Shown piece by piece: positions 24,881 through 38,820 of a stretch of 64,000 nucleotides of DNA (positions are counted from its first letter, which is position 1; every line of letters starts with the position of its first letter). This stretch comes from Mansonella perstans (lineage: Eukaryota > Nematoda > Chromadorea > Rhabditida > Onchocercidae). The DNA is taken from contig JBAMDO010000130.1 in NCBI GenBank assembly GCA_037074765.1, positions 1 to 64,000 on the forward strand, given 5' to 3'. The notes beneath the pieces are model-generated. The model saw only the letters and a program-made list of their open reading frames with translations. It did not search any database and was not told the DNA's origin. The position numbers and the translations under genes are program-made.

Positions 24881-27800
24881 TAAAAACAAAAATCCATCAA
24901 AAACACTTCAAAGCAATCATCAATTATTCTGAGCGGTACTCTTAGAAGTTTTACGAGGAAAAATTAAAAAAATATTTATAAGATCTATGATAATCAATTA
25001 ATAGTACCTTTTCATTTAATCTATTTCAAGCAGTCCTGGAGCAGTGATTAAAATGGGAGAAAATAAAAAGAGCCAAGAATAATTTTTAATTACAATATCA
25101 TGACATCATTGATTGTCATTTTGTCGTTGACGTTATATGTTTATTAAATTTTTCAATTTCAAACGATTTTAACTGTTAATTGCAGATGTAAACAAATAGC
25201 TTAAGATAAGGATTAATTGTTTTCATGCGACAGTGACAAAAAAAATATAATTATAAACTTGCTGAAAAATTGTAAATAAACAAATATTATATCCAGAGGA
25301 GTATAAATTCTTACTTACACGATCCATCAATTTCTTAGCGCTGAAAAACAGTGCGTTGTCCTGGATCACTTACTAACTTAGCTTATCAGTAAGCGCAAAT
25401 GATAGATGACGTCTTCATGGATCAATTATATGTAACTTGTTGGTGTGACTTTTACTGCTTTAGATACTAAAGAGCTCAAATGGTAGATATGTGATCATGA
25501 AAAGATTAATAGCAAATATTAATGAATATTAATATTGCAGGTAATAAAAGTCAGTCAAGCAAGTTAAAAAAAAATAACCCAGAAGATTTGGAAAAGTTTT
25601 TATTGTTCTTCCGGAAAATAAATATGAGTAGAAAATTTTCGATATCTTAAAAGCATCTAAAATTTTAAATTCCGAAAATGGGTTATCCGGAAATAACATT
25701 GATTTTTTCTTTTTTTTTTTTTAATGCAAATTTTTTCACTTTTTTTGCTTATAAAATACTTTTCACTTAATAAAAATTAATATTAGAACACCTTCTTGTA
25801 AAATGATATATCTATAAAATGTAAAAAAAAGAAGAAATGAGCAACAAACGAGTCAACAGGTGAGCTTTTTTAATCTCGTTTAAATGTGTTGTTTTCTTTG
25901 GAATGATTTCATGAAGACATGCATCTATGATAAGGTAATGTTAGTTGTGGTTAGGCAGGATAAATCCTATTAGTTAGTAGGCAAATGTGCAATGTCTCCT
26001 AGAAGGAACAAAACAAAATTACAAATTGAATTTTCATTATTTTATTATCAACCTTGACAGCTAGAGACAAAACTTTTTATGTATAAAAGTTTCTTCAGCT
26101 TGATTGATTGTTTTATTGATGCATATGATTATATAAACGATTGAAATTGAAATTTATAGAATTTCTTATTTTCAGGAAAAACCATTACTTAAGCAAATAT
26201 TTGAAGTAAAATTATTTTACTGTTTGACGCTTTTTTGGTGGTTAAAAGTTGAAATTAATTAAATTTCGCTAAAAATTATGAGTAGGTGAGATATTCCTAT
26301 CTTTCTTTTTCATTCTTCCGCTCTGAATTTCTGATGATCATGCTAATAATAGTCCATTTGAGATATATATGCTATATGAGTTGAAATTTGTAATAAGCAT
26401 TGGGATCATTGACGCAGCAATTCTTCTCTCATTTTTCTTGCTAAGCAATTACAGTATTTTAACCACTTTTTAGCTAAGCAAACACAGTAATTCTCATATT
26501 TCTCTTATTAAATTGAATAATCATTGAATAATTACAGTAATTTCCATTCCTCTTTTTTTAAAGCAGCTACAGTAATTCCCATATTTCCAGTACGGTCAAT
26601 GATATACAAACATTGCCATCTCTCTAATTCAGCCAAAGTTGATCAAATTCTCACTGCAAAATTTGAATGAAATGGCAATTGCATTCGATAGAAAGACATG
26701 TGACATCCTATTAAATGCCATGCGACATTTTAAATGGATGAAATTTTGGCAGAATTAGTAAGTAAATTGGAAAGGAATAATTTTTATGCGAAACTGGACA
26801 AAAGAATATTTTTCATCCTGAAAAAACCCACAAATTTTTGAATTTGATCCATAAATCATTCATTTCAAATCGTTTCAATACAAAATTACTTTTGAAATTC
26901 TTAGAAAATTTTATTTCTCGAAAATTAAAAAAACCACCCAGTGTTTTTGTTAAACTAGTACTTAAGAACTAATTAAATAATTAAACTGATTAAAATAATT
27001 ACTTTGAAGTAATTTTTTCATACAATTAGCATTTGTACACATTGAATGTTGCTTTTTAAAATACTACAAATTTTCTTAAGAATTATCCATCCTCTTTTTT
27101 CCGTTTCGTTTTCTTTTCTTTAATTATTCATTTTTAAAAAATATTTTAAAATTTCTTTACAGAATTCAATTAGCTGAAAGATTTTTGGAAAAATAAAAAT
27201 TTTTTCTTGTTTTTTAAACTATAATAAAGTAAGTTTTAAAATGTGATAAAATTTTCTTTTGCAAGCTACATTTTGTTGATGATATTATTGAATGCTGTTA
27301 AGATGCATAGCACTGGTATTACATTGTTGCAATATTTTATTTTTTTTTAAATTTGATGAAACTTAAAGTATTTCTATGTTCACACTTATGCATGGACACA
27401 CATATAGATGTACACACATATAGATGCGCACAATAATAGATGTACAAATTCATTTTGTAGTAACATGAAGTATTTCTGTATACACACACACACACTGATA
27501 CATATATAGACAGACGTATGACAATTAATTTATCGAATTTGAAGCATTAAATCACAGAAAAATTATATCAGTGATATTTTTTTCAGTTCGAAAAATTTCA
27601 TTTTGTTTTTCCCATTCATTTAAATTTAGCTTATATTGCGAAATTGACATATATTCATTCATTAGAAAAGCTGAGAGAGCAGTTTGCTGCAAATTTTTTC
27701 TTTTTTTTGAAAATTTATTTGACAAATTTGTTAAGAATCCGTTTTTCAAACTTTCTCAAAATGACATCCCAATGGCAGTGTATCTTCAACAGATTTAATT

Positions 27801-28120
27801 TTTCTAATTTGATTTAAAATTAATTATTACATAAACATTGATTTAAAATTAATTGATATATACAAGCATTTGATAGCATATTTTCAATATCTTTCCATTC
27901 AATACACACCCGCTTCATCCTTCGGAACATTTGAGTCTGATGGTGATGATGCATTTGGAACAGTTCAATTTAGCATGCAGTAACGATCAGTTCGAGTACA
28001 TCGTGATCCAAATTGAGTCAACAGAATAATATTTGTGTTCGAAATTTCAAAACTGTTAGCCCAGTTATTCACATCCAGTTGTCATTATAGCAAAAAATAT
28101 ATATGTTAAGTTTAGAAGTT

Positions 28121-31100
28121 TCATAATTCTGTGATAGGTACAGGATATTCAGAAATAATCCTAAAATTCTCATCCGTATAGCTTTTTGGCAATGTTTGAG
28201 GAATTGTCGCTGCAGGCGGAGGTATCGGATAGATCGGTCGTGCACGCTCATAAGTATTGCATTCTGCAGGAAACATTACGCTACTGTAATAACCTTCATC
28301 ATCATATGAGCAACCGGAACGTAAAAAACCTGAAAAGATAAAAATATAAGCTGAGAAGTTGGGGAAAATATGCGAGATGTGTTTTTTTTTTTTTGTTCAA
28401 ACGGTAAATCAGAAAGTTTTTTGTCCATCAAGCAGTAATCCAGAAAGTTTTTCGGTTAATTTAAGTAAACTTATTTCGATTTGTATTTATCGATTGACCG
28501 ATTGATTTCTGAATTCATTTTATCTGTTTTCGTTACAGAAATTAACCAAAAAAACTCTCTACTAACTCTATTACTCTTATTATTATTACTAATTAATCCA
28601 ATACCTTAGAGTTTCTATTGCAAATCGATCATCAATTTATGCAATATGCTTTTTTTACATACCGTTTGAAGTACTACGATTTGTTGTTGTATAACAGGTT
28701 TGTTCGGATAATAAATCAGATTTATCATTAATCGGTGAAGTAATAAGGAAAGGTTTGGTGTAGAGATGAGAGCGCGAGTGATTCCGATTTCGATATTTGG
28801 TATTTGGTGCAAATTTGTTACAAAATGAAAAATGTCGATGGATACAGATGCCAAGAAGTAGTAGAATAGTGAGTGCTAACAATGAAGCACCAAGTATAGC
28901 AAAGCTTAGCTCTGTTTCGTTTAATGTAATACAGTTATTAGACTGAAATAAATTTAAAAAAAATAAAGTCCCAAAAAAAAATTCAAATCCAAATTTAAAT
29001 TGCATGTTTAAAATTGAAAAGTTAAAAAAAAGAAAGAAAAGAACTGAATTTAACAACATTTGGAAACATCATTTTGTCTATTTATGCATGTTTTTTTATT
29101 CTCCTCCTGTTATTCCACTATCTTTAACCAATCCAATAACCTTTGACCTTTAAAAGTATTTTGAAAATTTGCAAAATTTCTGTTGCACTATAATTTGCTG
29201 TAATTTCATACTATTACAAATAAATTCATTTTTGTTCCCCGCAATAATTTTTCGTTCCCCCATTTAATTCCAATTTGGCCCAGTAAAAAAAAAATATTAT
29301 CCAACGATTTGAGAGTGGAAATGACATGGAATGGGGTGAAAAATGGATGTACTACAGTAATTATTTCACGTGATCATACTAATATTGCATACCAGTTCCG
29401 CAATATTTTTGCCGAATAGTGATGGTGGTGTAAAACAGGTAGCATTAATTGCGAATTTCCGGTGTACATCCAGAAGAAACGATGACATTTCGCAATCACA
29501 ATGCAACGGATTACCGGATATGTTTAATGATTTCAAACTGAAATTAATGATACAATTTGCTCAGGATCAATAGTACCAAACGAATAATTCAGCCAAGTAA
29601 CGAAAATAATTTAACAGTTTGAAAAATAAAAGTTAAAAAAATATGATTTCATCTAGAAAATATCGCATACTAAAATATGTCAACATACTTTGTCCATTTA
29701 GCGATTTTTCGCGGCAATTGTTCCAAGTGACAATTGCTCAGATCCAGCAACTCTAATCGATCACCATATTCAAATGCATTTTCGTCAATTTTTTCCAGAA
29801 TATGACATGAGGACAAATTCAGTTCACGCAGATTTATCAAACCGGAAAATGCATTCAGCTGAAAAAAAAATAAACCATGTAACTAGATATTTTCTTCAGT
29901 AAATTTTTTATCTGAAATGGATATGATTAGCAATATTGATTGATAATACTCATCCAGACTCATCCAAAAACATGCATAATCTAAAGAATAATCGAAATTT
30001 TTCATCCTGAAGAATTATTTGTTATTTTAATCGATTAATTTTTTTTCAAAATTCTTCCCATTGTTAAAAAGATAGGATTAAGACTGAAAATAATTAACCA
30101 AAAATAAACTATTTTCTTAGTGTTTTTTTTTTTTTTTTTTTTGTAATTATGGTGATTTCAAGCAAAAAAAAATTTGAAGTATTATGCTAACCTTTATGGT
30201 ATGTAAGTATGGCCCATTGCTTATCCGAAGTATCTCAAGTGATTCCAGACCATGAAATGATGATGTGGATAATTCCAACATTTGATTGCCAGATAGATCA
30301 AGTTCACGTAATGAGCTTAATGAACGATAATTTGATGCAATGATCCGTTGTATCTGAAAATATAAAATAATTTCAAAAAAATCACACACATATTGGTTGG
30401 TTGTCAAAATTTTTGAAACTATATAAATTTTTAAAATTTGAAATCTAAAGTTACCTAAAATTTTACACTGTCAAATTTTGAAATTATTTGAAATAACAAA
30501 GAAAAAGAAAGAGAGAACTAGTGGTTTGGCATAATTTGGCCTTAGCCTAATCCTGCAATATCGGAAAAATGATTAGGCTTTTTATGTGGGTACATATAAT
30601 TATAAAGTGTTCCGAAAACCGACCAAATTATAACCAATGTTCAAGTACAGCAAGTTATTGAGGCCATTAAATGATAGGTCAGCAATTGAATTTGAACTAA
30701 GGTCAAGACGTTTTAGTGCGGTCAGGCTTACAAATGTATCTGATAATATCTGCAATAAAAATTTAAATTTTATATTTTTATTATATTACAGTACCTAATC
30801 GATTGAATTGCATTTAAGCTACTATCTAACTTTTCAAAAACTTCGAGGTTTTTTTCTTTCTTTTTGGAAATTTCCACAAACTGAGATAAAAATGCAAAAA
30901 TGATTTATTTGATGGAATTTTAAATTTCAAACTTAAAGTGATATTTGATAAAACTACATATATTAATCAATCAATCAACTGATTGTCTGTTTTAATCTTT
31001 CCCTGATCAATCAATAATTCGATGAATGATTAATTCATACTGTTGAAAGATTATTATTGTTGAGATCAAGAAAATGCAACGTTGGTATATCATCGAATAG

Positions 31101-33245
31101 TTGTTGAGCAATTATATGCAAACGATTGTTGGATAAGTCTAATCGTTGTAAATTTTTTAAACCAACAAAAATATCCGGTTGTAATATCGTGAGTAAATTA
31201 TTTGATAGAATTAACTCTTTAAGATTACTAAGATCCGAAAATGAAAGTGATTCCAGTTGTGTAAGTTGATTGGCAGAGAGATCAAGTATCTGAAAACAAA
31301 ACAAATTAGCAAATTTACTTTAATCTTTACAAATATACCTTTATCATTAAATTAGCACTAAAATTAATTGTAACATATGTAATTATATAAAATTGATTAA
31401 TTCATTTTTATTTATTTCATTCCGTATTTTTTTCCTTTTTTGCACATATATATTCAGTGATAATAATTCTTAGTTTTTTCCCTCATTAATTAATCAGCTT
31501 GGTTTTTTCTACTGTTTTAACCATAGTCCAGTTCTTTTCCTGTTTTCCGGTTTCGTTTTTGTTTTCTCTTCTTTTTTTTGCTGTCATTTTTTCAATAAAA
31601 ATTCATTTAAATTTTCCATTGTCGAACTCTAATTGGTAATATTTCATTGATCTATTGTATTTATTTTTTGCAAATAAAATATCACAAAAAATGAATGTCA
31701 CTATGTTGTAAAACTCATTTCTAATTTTGTTTTCAATAGTATATTGAAAATTATCACGTATTATTAATTGTCAAAATAGCTTTTAATTAACGATGCTTTT
31801 AATCTTTAATTAATTAAAGTCAAAAATGAAAAAGTTTTCGTATTGCTCTTTCTAACTTCTTTACTTTTTTACACTTCTGTAATTTTGCCTAAAAAAGCAA
31901 AATGTATTTTTCAATGCAGTTAATTAGCTTACAACAAAATTATATTTCAAATTTCATTAAAATGAAAGATTTTTCAAATTTCATTTTCATGAAAAAGTCA
32001 CTCTGTTGATAAGTAATCGTTAGCTTTTACGGAATTTGAAAAATTATTCCCGAATTACGACAAAAGCTCTTTTTCTTCTTTTTTTGCGTTTCTTTTCTTT
32101 TGCATCATATTTCCTATAATTACACCCAAAATTGATGCTAATAATTGGTCGTTCTTGAAATGACTTTCTTTTTTTTGTTTGAAGTGCTGGATATGTTGAA
32201 ATTTGAGATGGAGAAAAGCAATTGTAAATTAGAATAAGAAAATGGCGAAGTATTAATTAGACTATTTGATATTCGCATTCCATTAATAATGGTTCAGTAA
32301 TTATTCTTCATTGCATTTTTATTTGAAAAAAAAGAAAAGACATTTTTCCAATGTAATTTTCAAGGATCCTTGGATTGCCTTAAAGAAAATAATCATAAGT
32401 TATTCAAAAAAAAAGTCAATAATTGCCGTTTTTATCATTTGATATTGAATTAAACCACTGATATCGCTTTGAATGGTAGCTAATTAATATCAATGCTATG
32501 CAATTAAAAGGCATATAATTTACAGTAGTATTTTAATTTTTTTTGCTTTTTCGGATCCATATTATTCATATGAGCCTTTTCCGGATTCATATTATTCATA
32601 TGAGCATGAACAATTTGAGGCACTGATTCTAGGCTTGGACTTTGTGGAGTAGACGGCATTGATGTTGAGAGAGAGACAAGGTAATCTATAAGAGTTAATT
32701 GAGGTCTGCTAAATCTGATATTAAATGCTAACTGACGAGATGATTTGTTTTGTTACCTGTAATTGATTTAAGCCAACAAAATTGTCCAGTTGTAGTGATG
32801 AGAGTTGATTTCCTTTTAAGCGTAATATACGAAGTTTTGTTTGATATTTGAAAATTTTTGCACCAATCAAATCAATTTTGTTGAATGATAAATCAAGATA
32901 TTCCAAATCTAGAATATTTTTTAATTGTTAAGGAATTCCTGTTGCTGCTATTTTAAAAACTTTCATTAGAAAAAAAAGGAAAAAAAGAAACAAAAACCTA
33001 CTAGGATATAATTCAAGAACATCAGGATCGAGTCGCTTCAACATAGAATTCATCATACTTAAAACCGTAATCCGTGGATCCAACAGAGCTGGAATATCGT
33101 TAAGTGGTGCATTATCACAATGTGTCACCTTTTTTTCCTCCGATATACATATGCAATCCTGTGGACACATTGTTAGTATCAATTGAGGCACGGTGATAAT
33201 TATGATACAGAAGATTGTTGTTGCTTCGTCACCAAAATGCAACAT
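28121..33245 (-). CDS. Leucine-rich-repeat type I transmembrane protein
   Basis: Exons in reading order: 33002-33245, 32757-32908, 31041-31289, 30624-30749, 30192-30353, 29689-29858, 29393-29537, 28663-28942 and 28121-28329. Phases agree throughout and give 578 residues. A signal peptide (about residues 8-25, FCIIIITVPQLILT) precedes a cysteine-flanked LRR N-cap with Cys 27, 31, 33 and 43. About ten 24-residue repeats follow, for example LEYLDLSFNKID, LQRLDLSNNRLHII, LKRLDLSSNSIADL, LRELDLSGNQMLEL and LELLDLSNCHLEQL. The C-terminal cap has Cys 381, 383, 402 and 420. One membrane helix lies near 429-450 and a cytosolic tail of about 128 residues ends in a Pro-rich segment and PVPITEL. There is no TIR, Ig or kinase domain. 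Family knowledge suggests cell-surface adhesion or receptor work, in neurons or epithelia, but I cannot assign a specific orthologue. The exon 4 donor (GTCGGT) is unusual but is required by phase and by the repeat alignment. Confidence 0.88.
32504..32752 (-). other. 82-codon open frame in an intron, coding-like, out of phase with its host
   Basis: This lies just inside intron 2 (31290-32756) of the leucine-rich-repeat gene, on the same strand but in another frame. It runs from an in-frame stop at 32753-32755 to a TAA at 32504-32506. It reads RFSRPQLTLIDYLVSLSTSM, then PSTPQSPSLESVPQIVHAH, then two ten-residue units AHMNNMNPEK and AHMNNMDPKK. The two units come from a 30-bp tandem duplication (32546-32605) that keeps the frame, and the differences are only two substitutions. 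The only ATG that could serve as a start is at MPSTPQ. It cannot be an alternative last exon of the host by phase. It may be a nested gene, a retrocopy fragment or chance. Confidence 0.4.
32546..32605. repeat. 30-bp tandem duplication
   Basis: Two adjacent 30-base copies (32546-32575 and 32576-32605) differ at two positions. The length is a multiple of three and lies inside the open frame described for 32504-32752. Confidence 0.9.
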
Positions 33246-36200
33246 TATCGTCTAATGGTGAAATGCCACCAATTCGAATTATTCAACATCACAACTGCTT
33301 GTCACTGGAAGGGTAAATTGTGATCCTTAATAAAATATTTGCCGTTCCTTCTGTTAAAAAGTGCAGCTTTAGGACTGTTCACGGAAGAGCTGAAATGAAT
33401 GAAAAAAGCCTTTAGTTGTTAGTTGCAAAAATAATGGAATATAGCAACGTTTTTTTTCTTAAATAGCAAAGGATGATTACTACTGCTTTGACATCAGTGG
33501 AAAAGTAATTTCGAACTTCTCTCTGAATAAATAGATTAAAGAGAAGAACACTCTCTCATCATCTCTCTCTCTTTTTCATCTCTTTAACTCTTTTTTTTTG
33601 CTTTAAAGAAAAGTAAGTAGTCATTTTAAATTATCAATTATTTTTGAGAATAGAATTTTTCCCTCAGAATTAAAATAAAACATTTTTAAATTAGTCAATC
33701 AGACATACTTAATTATTACTCATCAAGTTAACTTTTTGGTTCAATCTGTTTTGTTGAATAAAAAAGGTCGACACCATTGAATATTGCTAGCTCTATTCTA
33801 ATGGTTTTGCTAATAAATTGCTAATTAGATACATTTTTGTACTATCAATTTCCAATTGATTCACTGCAAACAAATAAATAAACAGGTAAATGAAAATTCA
33901 AAAACTAAAATGAAATTCAAAAATTGAAAGGCAAAAGAAAAATCAAATTTTAAAATGGGAAAAAATTAATAAACCACTCAAGGACATGAAAGAAGTGGTT
34001 TTTTTTTGTTTTAAAATTAGTAAGCGATAAATTTGTCAATAATAATTTCAGGTTTCGTTCATTTAATTTTCAAATTCTATTTCTCTCCTTGTTTCCCTTC
34101 CTCTTTTTCTCTCTCTCCTTCCCACTCCATCTGTTTCTTTTTTATCAAAAAATAACTTTTTTCTTTTTTTTTCAATTTTTCCGTCGAAAGTATTTTTTCT
34201 TTAACTACTCTGAAACTAGTTATTTCAAAATTATCGATGATGAATTTATTTTGCACTTCAAACAGTTTCATTAATAATTAAAAACCATGAAAAAAGCAAA
34301 GTAGCAAAAGTAACACAGTACAATATTTTTAATACATAGGATGAAAAGTTTAATTTAAATTAAAAATTCTTTTAAATTAAAACAAAGAAGAACAAAGAAA
34401 AAAATGTCTTAGCCACGTCACAGTTTTTTTTCATTTGTCACAATTAATGTGCATGTGACAGCGCGACAGCACTGATTATGTAAGGTATATTTGTGAAGGT
34501 TACAAATTTTCATATTCGATTCGATCGTTGAAAAAATTATACTAATTTTGCTTGTAACAATACATATCGTAGACTAATAAATTTTAAAAATATGACATGT
34601 CATATGAAAAAGTTTTTAATTTGACATGTTACATACTAACATGTAATATGTCACAATTTAATATGTCACAATTTTTGCTTCCAAAGTAAAAAGTATTTCA
34701 GATTTTAACAAATGAAAACTAATTTTTTGTGTTAATAGTTAATACAATTAATTTAATGTGAAATTAGAATTTTTGAAAGATTTGTGTGAAGAAAAAAACG
34801 GTCAAATTACAAATGGAAATTTTAAAATGAATTAATTCAAATTGACAAAAATTATTGGTAAAAAAATTTTTTCTTTTTGTCCTAAAAGGATAAAAGTGAG
34901 GTCAATGCGAGATTTATATTTCACTTCTTGCTTCACAGAAATAAAAAAAAAAAAAATGAATGAATGAAAAAGATTTGAAAGAATTTCAGATAATTCAAAA
35001 TGATGTCACATTTTCTTGAGTTTATTGAAATATCAATCAATATTTAATTTTTGCAGTTTATCTCAATAACTTCCTGAAATAATAATGTAAAAAATTTGGA
35101 CATTTTTTACCAGCTCTCATATAAAATATAACAACTTCAAAAAGAAGAAAATGCGAGATGGAAGTTTGATTTTGAGAATTGAAAAATGAAAGAAAAAAGG
35201 AGCCGAAAAAAAAAATTCCGGAAAAATTTTATCAACAGTATTCATTTTCATACATAGTACCACTATTTATTATACTTAATGTAAAGGAATGATTAATACG
35301 AGAATGTTGAAATATGGTAGAAAAAATCATTCAACTGATCAAAAAAGATTTTTAATTTAAATTGAAAATTCACCCAGAAAATTTAAATTGTACTTGTAGC
35401 AGGATTAGGACAAGGATTAGGACAATTCGGTTTACAATAATTGCGACAAAACTGATATCATAAGTAATACCTAAATTAAACTAAGGATGGAACAATTTTT
35501 TTTTTTGACAAGTATATTTTTTTGGTAATATCAATAAATTTCAAATTTAATTATCCAAAAAAAATTTTACAAATGAAGGATAATATTTTATGATACTTTC
35601 TAAAAATTACCGCAATTGTCACAAAAGTTGATTAGGCAAAAATGAATTAAGGATTTCAGCAAAGTTCGATTAAATATTTAATCTAATTTCAATTCCGATA
35701 ATTTCTCGCTTTTCGTACTACCAGAAAGATTTAACTGCAATTTTTACTTAATTATTAAAGGTAAAAATTCTGTTGCAGATTTTTTTTGCTAAATTTGGTT
35801 CTTTCTTTTTTCTTTTCTTATTCCAAAAAAAAAAAAAAAAAAAAAAAACCTCAAAGAAAAAAGCATCAAATCGGCTGTGAACGAAATAGCCAAAAAATTG
35901 TCATATTCTAAAGAGAAAATTTATTTACAACAAATTTATGTAATTTACAAAAAACTTTTAGTAATATTGTTGATTGGTGAATTAATTAATAGCATCAAAT
36001 TGTGGCAGATATTTTCAAAAGTTGTTCAACTTGGATTAATTCTTTTTTTCTCAATAACAGAAAAGAGTAATTAACGGTAAGAAAATGATAATTAATTAAT
36101 GAGTATTGGTGATAGAAAATATATATTTATTATTATTGTTGACATTAAGTGGTTTTCACATCCTTTTCTGTAGAAATTTAAGAAATTTCATAGGAAAAAA

Positions 36201-36444
36201 AATGAAATTGAATGAAGTAGAAAGTTTGCTGTTATACTTCCTGAATATGATGAAATGCCGGATTAATTCAAGCAGTTGCGTATGTATTCGCTTTTAAGTC
36301 AAATTTTCACATAGCAATAATTTCCTAAAGAAAGCAACAAAAAGTTTCGAAGGAAAAGGTTAGGAAGCACTTGTTAATGTTAAGTAGGGTTAGCTTAAGT
36401 TATTGAAATAGAAGAAAGTTAGAGAGTGACTAAAGTGTTAGAAG

Positions 36445-36522
36445 ATGAATGGATACGGAAGGCCTGATCTTATCGTATTTATGCTGATCCATCATTTATT
36501 CTTTATCGGAATGAATTGCAGT
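36445..36522 (+). CDS. Possible first coding exon of a secreted or membrane protein (partial)
   Basis: An ATG follows GTGTTAG by three bases and opens 26 codons reading MNGYGRPDLIVFMLIHHLFF then IGMNCS. They end at a good donor (AGT followed by GTAAAT). The hydrophobic core LIVFMLIHHLFFIG after a short polar start resembles a signal peptide. Without splicing the frame stops five codons later. No following exon was identified downstream on the plus strand, so this could be chance. Confidence 0.25.
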
Positions 36523-37640
36523 GTAAATCCTTCTTGAAAACTTCATCGAAGATAAAAGTGAATAAATGAGGAGGAATTATGGCAGTATGAAATACAATAC
36601 TGAAATGATTATTTGTGAGCTAGGCCAAAATCGAAAAAATTGAAATTAAAATTTCCAAGCTTACAATGAATACTTCAATAAGGAAGAAGATAGACTAAAA
36701 AAGATGAGTTTATCGGGATGATCATCGAGCTTATCGGGACAGTCATCAATCTCATCATCCTTTTAATTTCTTCTGGCTATAAATTCCCATTATTTACGAT
36801 CATGAAAAAAAAAGAATGATTGATATAACCTTAAAATTGTCTAGTTCATTGGGGAAAGTGGAAGGACCAATACGATTATATGGAACGATGAATTAAATTA
36901 AGCTAAGTAAATTGCAAGCAAGAAATGCTAGATAAGTAAATTACAAGTAGAACTGATGCGATTAGTAACCAAAGCTAATTTTTTTTTTTGATATTTCTAA
37001 GTGTTTTATAATGGAACGTTTTCAGTGTCATCATCCATTATTATCATCCTATGATAATTTTCATATGGTATGCCAAGGAAAGATTGATCTATGAGTTTAT
37101 TTTGAACTGATAGTGAGCCGAAAAATTCCAGCATAAGTTTAAATAGTACCTTATCATCTTTTGAAAAAAAACATTCAACAGATATTATTAAAAATTAACT
37201 TAAACAACTTAGCAGAGAAGTTTGCAAAAAAAAAGAAATCGTCATTTGCAAATAATTTTAATAGGATTACTCCTGCATTATCAGTAAGTTATCATCAATT
37301 GCTACATTTATGTCATAAATAATTTCCCATAGGTGTGGAGATTTAAATATTTGCCTCCATCTACATTGATTTTTATCAGCAAATGATTGTTGATCGTTAC
37401 GGCTGAGAATGCTGAACATAATAATGACACCAAACATTTTTCTGGTCAGTAATTATATATCTCTTGATTAATGGTAACTTACAGATTTGAAACGATTTGC
37501 AAGTAATACATGGATGTTTTTGTAAAGTATCATATCTTCCTAGATGATACCAGAAAATTGATAAATTTTGAAAAATTTAAACTTAGCTTCAATTTCCTGG
37601 ATGATGTCAGAATTCAAATTTAACTTAAATTACTGATCTA

Positions 37641-37735
37641 AAGGTATTACATTTTCCGGATAATACACTCTAAGAGTATTACATTTTTCCAAATGGTACA
37701 CTCTAAAGGTATTACATTCTTTCCGGATGATATTG
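37641..37735. repeat. About 32-bp tandem repeat, three copies
   Basis: Units begin AAGGTATTACAT, AAGAGTATTACAT and AAAGGTATTACAT at 37641, 37672 and 37705. They share TTTTCC and TACACTCT segments. Confidence 0.7.
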
Positions 37736-38689
37736 AAGAAATGATATACATTCAAAGATTCAGACAACTAAGCTTTTTCAACTTAACTTTTTCACTCGTT
37801 TAACCTCTTTAAAAAATAGTCACAAAAATTATTTGTTCCAATAACAGAAAGTAATTTAGTAAATTGTAAGAGTCAAAATAAAAAAAAAAAACTGAAGAAA
37901 ATTTATTCAGATCAAAGGGAAAGTTTTGTAGAAAGGATGTAGAAAAATAGATATTTTGTTGCGACACGAACGTGACACAAAAGGATAAAGGGCGGGATGA
38001 GTTAGGGTCGAATATAATCCAACAAATCATAATTTGCACCCTACCGGTTAAGAACCATCTGCCTCCCTATTATTATCAATGGAATTTGACCAATGTCATC
38101 AAAAAGATTTGTAGAAAAAAAAATTCTCATCTTCGAAAAGTCGAAGATACTAGCAATTTTTTGTTATTGTCTGAATGATTTTTAGGATGACCATCATCCT
38201 ATCTTATGTGTTGCTTTATTCATTGTGTAAAATGCCAAAATTCATTTCCTAGATAAAAAGCTTTTGTGAATATTTTTTATTGAATGAAAGATGATCAGGA
38301 AATATACAGAATGATTTTTCTTATTTCACTTATGCCTCACTTAATTGGAAAAGCAAAATTTGTAATTGCACCAGTCAAAATTGTTTCGCAATTTAGTTTT
38401 CCAAATTTCCACACAGCAATTTGTCCTACAAATTTTCGGAATTTTTTTTCCGGAATACTTTTTTCTACTTACTGTAGTCTCTTTCAGTCCCTGAATTTTT
38501 TTTCTGCTACCTGTATCGGTTAGTTTATTGTATCAATCTTTCTTTCTCTTCCAACATTTACCGTCAGTCATTTCTGCCTCTATTTACATGCATAATGTTC
38601 CTCTCCGCCATAACCATAACGGATAATATATAATCTTCAAAGGTCAACCGGAAAAAAAAAGCCATAGAATGGTTCGAAAATTTTCATAA

Positions 38690-38820
38690 TTCGACCCTTG
38701 GCACCAATCAATCTTCAGTGTCACTCATATTGTTTCCCGCAACCTTCAAATATCCTGCCCACTTCAAAGCTCAAATGGCCTTGCTCCAATCTTATCCTCA
38801 AATTTTGGCTTAAGATTTTG
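38690..38820. other. GC-richer island, open in all three plus-strand frames
   Basis: About 130 bases are rich in CCC/CCT triplets compared with the flanks. All three plus frames are open after the CTTCAG near 38718, and none resembles a known protein. This could be an old exon, a conserved regulatory element or a composition fluctuation. Confidence 0.3.

Larger units (their letters stand above)
17272..28120. other. Long intergenic stretch, no supported gene
   Basis: About 10.8 kb of AT-rich sequence lies between the VGLUT start and the 3' end of the leucine-rich-repeat gene. The first few hundred bases presumably hold the VGLUT promoter. A CT-rich tract (17277-17296) sits immediately before its ATG. 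The stretch contains small tandem duplications (18025-18078, 18457-18643), an AAC-type tract (24797-24880) and one GC-rich island (21950-22106). Open frames here are short and lack coding character. Confidence 0.55.

Noticed and set aside
31290..32756. The 32504-32752 open frame as an alternative last exon of the leucine-rich-repeat gene
   Set aside because: No upstream exon of that gene ends in the required phase with a workable acceptor. The only phase-0 acceptor would leave an intron of about 29 bases.
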